Assembly: GCA_021639365.1 (NCBI GenBank)
Contig: JAJXHK010000042.1
Location: 3,569 to 16,896, forward strand
Length of the DNA: 13,328 nt
Direction of reading: 5' to 3'
Source of the DNA: Collinsella aerofaciens
GTDB taxonomy: Bacteria; Actinomycetota; Coriobacteriia; Coriobacteriales; Coriobacteriaceae
Shown here one piece after another: positions 13,288-13,328 of this stretch (its first letter is position 1; each line of letters begins with the position of its first letter). A program made the position numbers and the translations under genes. The notes under the pieces were generated by a model, which had not been told where the DNA came from, searched no databases, and saw nothing but the letters and a program-made list of their open reading frames with translations.

Positions 13288-13328
13288 ATGCAGCATTCGA
13301 ATCATCGCGCCGCAGCGCTCATTGCGTC
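13288..13328 (+). CDS. Start of an unidentified gene (partial, cut by window edge)
   Basis: An ATG at 13288 follows AGAGGGA four bases upstream and stays open for 13 codons to the window end (MQHSNHRAAALIA). The -10-like TAGAAT at 13240-13245 fits a transcript starting about 35 bases upstream. The N-terminus is too short to identify. The Arg followed by small hydrophobic residues could begin a signal or membrane segment, but that is a guess. Confidence 0.4.
   Translation, partial: MQHSNHRAAALIA

Overview
The window looks like a chromosomal segment of a high-GC anaerobic gut actinobacterium of the class Coriobacteriia, most likely Collinsella. This rests on the codon bias and on the gene content: a cell-wall-anchored C69 dipeptidase, an ECF transporter with fused ATPases, and a D-aspartate ligase/racemase pair. 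The genus is my inference; the window has no rRNA or other marker gene. I see no tRNA, CRISPR array or transposase.

Layout. Bases 1-2913 are on the minus strand: RNase D, then a YugP-type membrane zinc metallopeptidase, then exonuclease VII large subunit (cut by the left edge). Divergent from RNase D is a plus-strand pair: a diacylglycerol-kinase-family lipid kinase and a 30-residue single-pass membrane protein, closed by a terminator near 4031-4075. A large secreted C69 peptidase with a proline-rich stalk and LPTTG sortase signal fills 4302-6296.

The most interesting part is 6360-9973. A short leader ORF with three consecutive Trp codons is followed by an intrinsic terminator with a TTCG loop. 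Then come an ECF substrate-binding (S) subunit, a cluster of inverted repeats, a fused double ATPase and an EcfT transmembrane subunit. The arrangement reads as ribosome-mediated attenuation controlling a dedicated ECF importer, and it predicts that the unassigned S subunit carries tryptophan or a tryptophan-derived compound.

Facing it on the minus strand (10099-12186) is a two-gene set: an ATP-grasp ligase resembling D-aspartate ligases, followed by an aspartate/glutamate racemase. Together they could make D-Asp and attach it to a peptidoglycan precursor. Divergent from the ligase is a MOSC-domain protein (12421-13053) with an unusual N-terminal extension. The last 275 bases hold inverted repeats and the probable start of another gene cut by the right edge.
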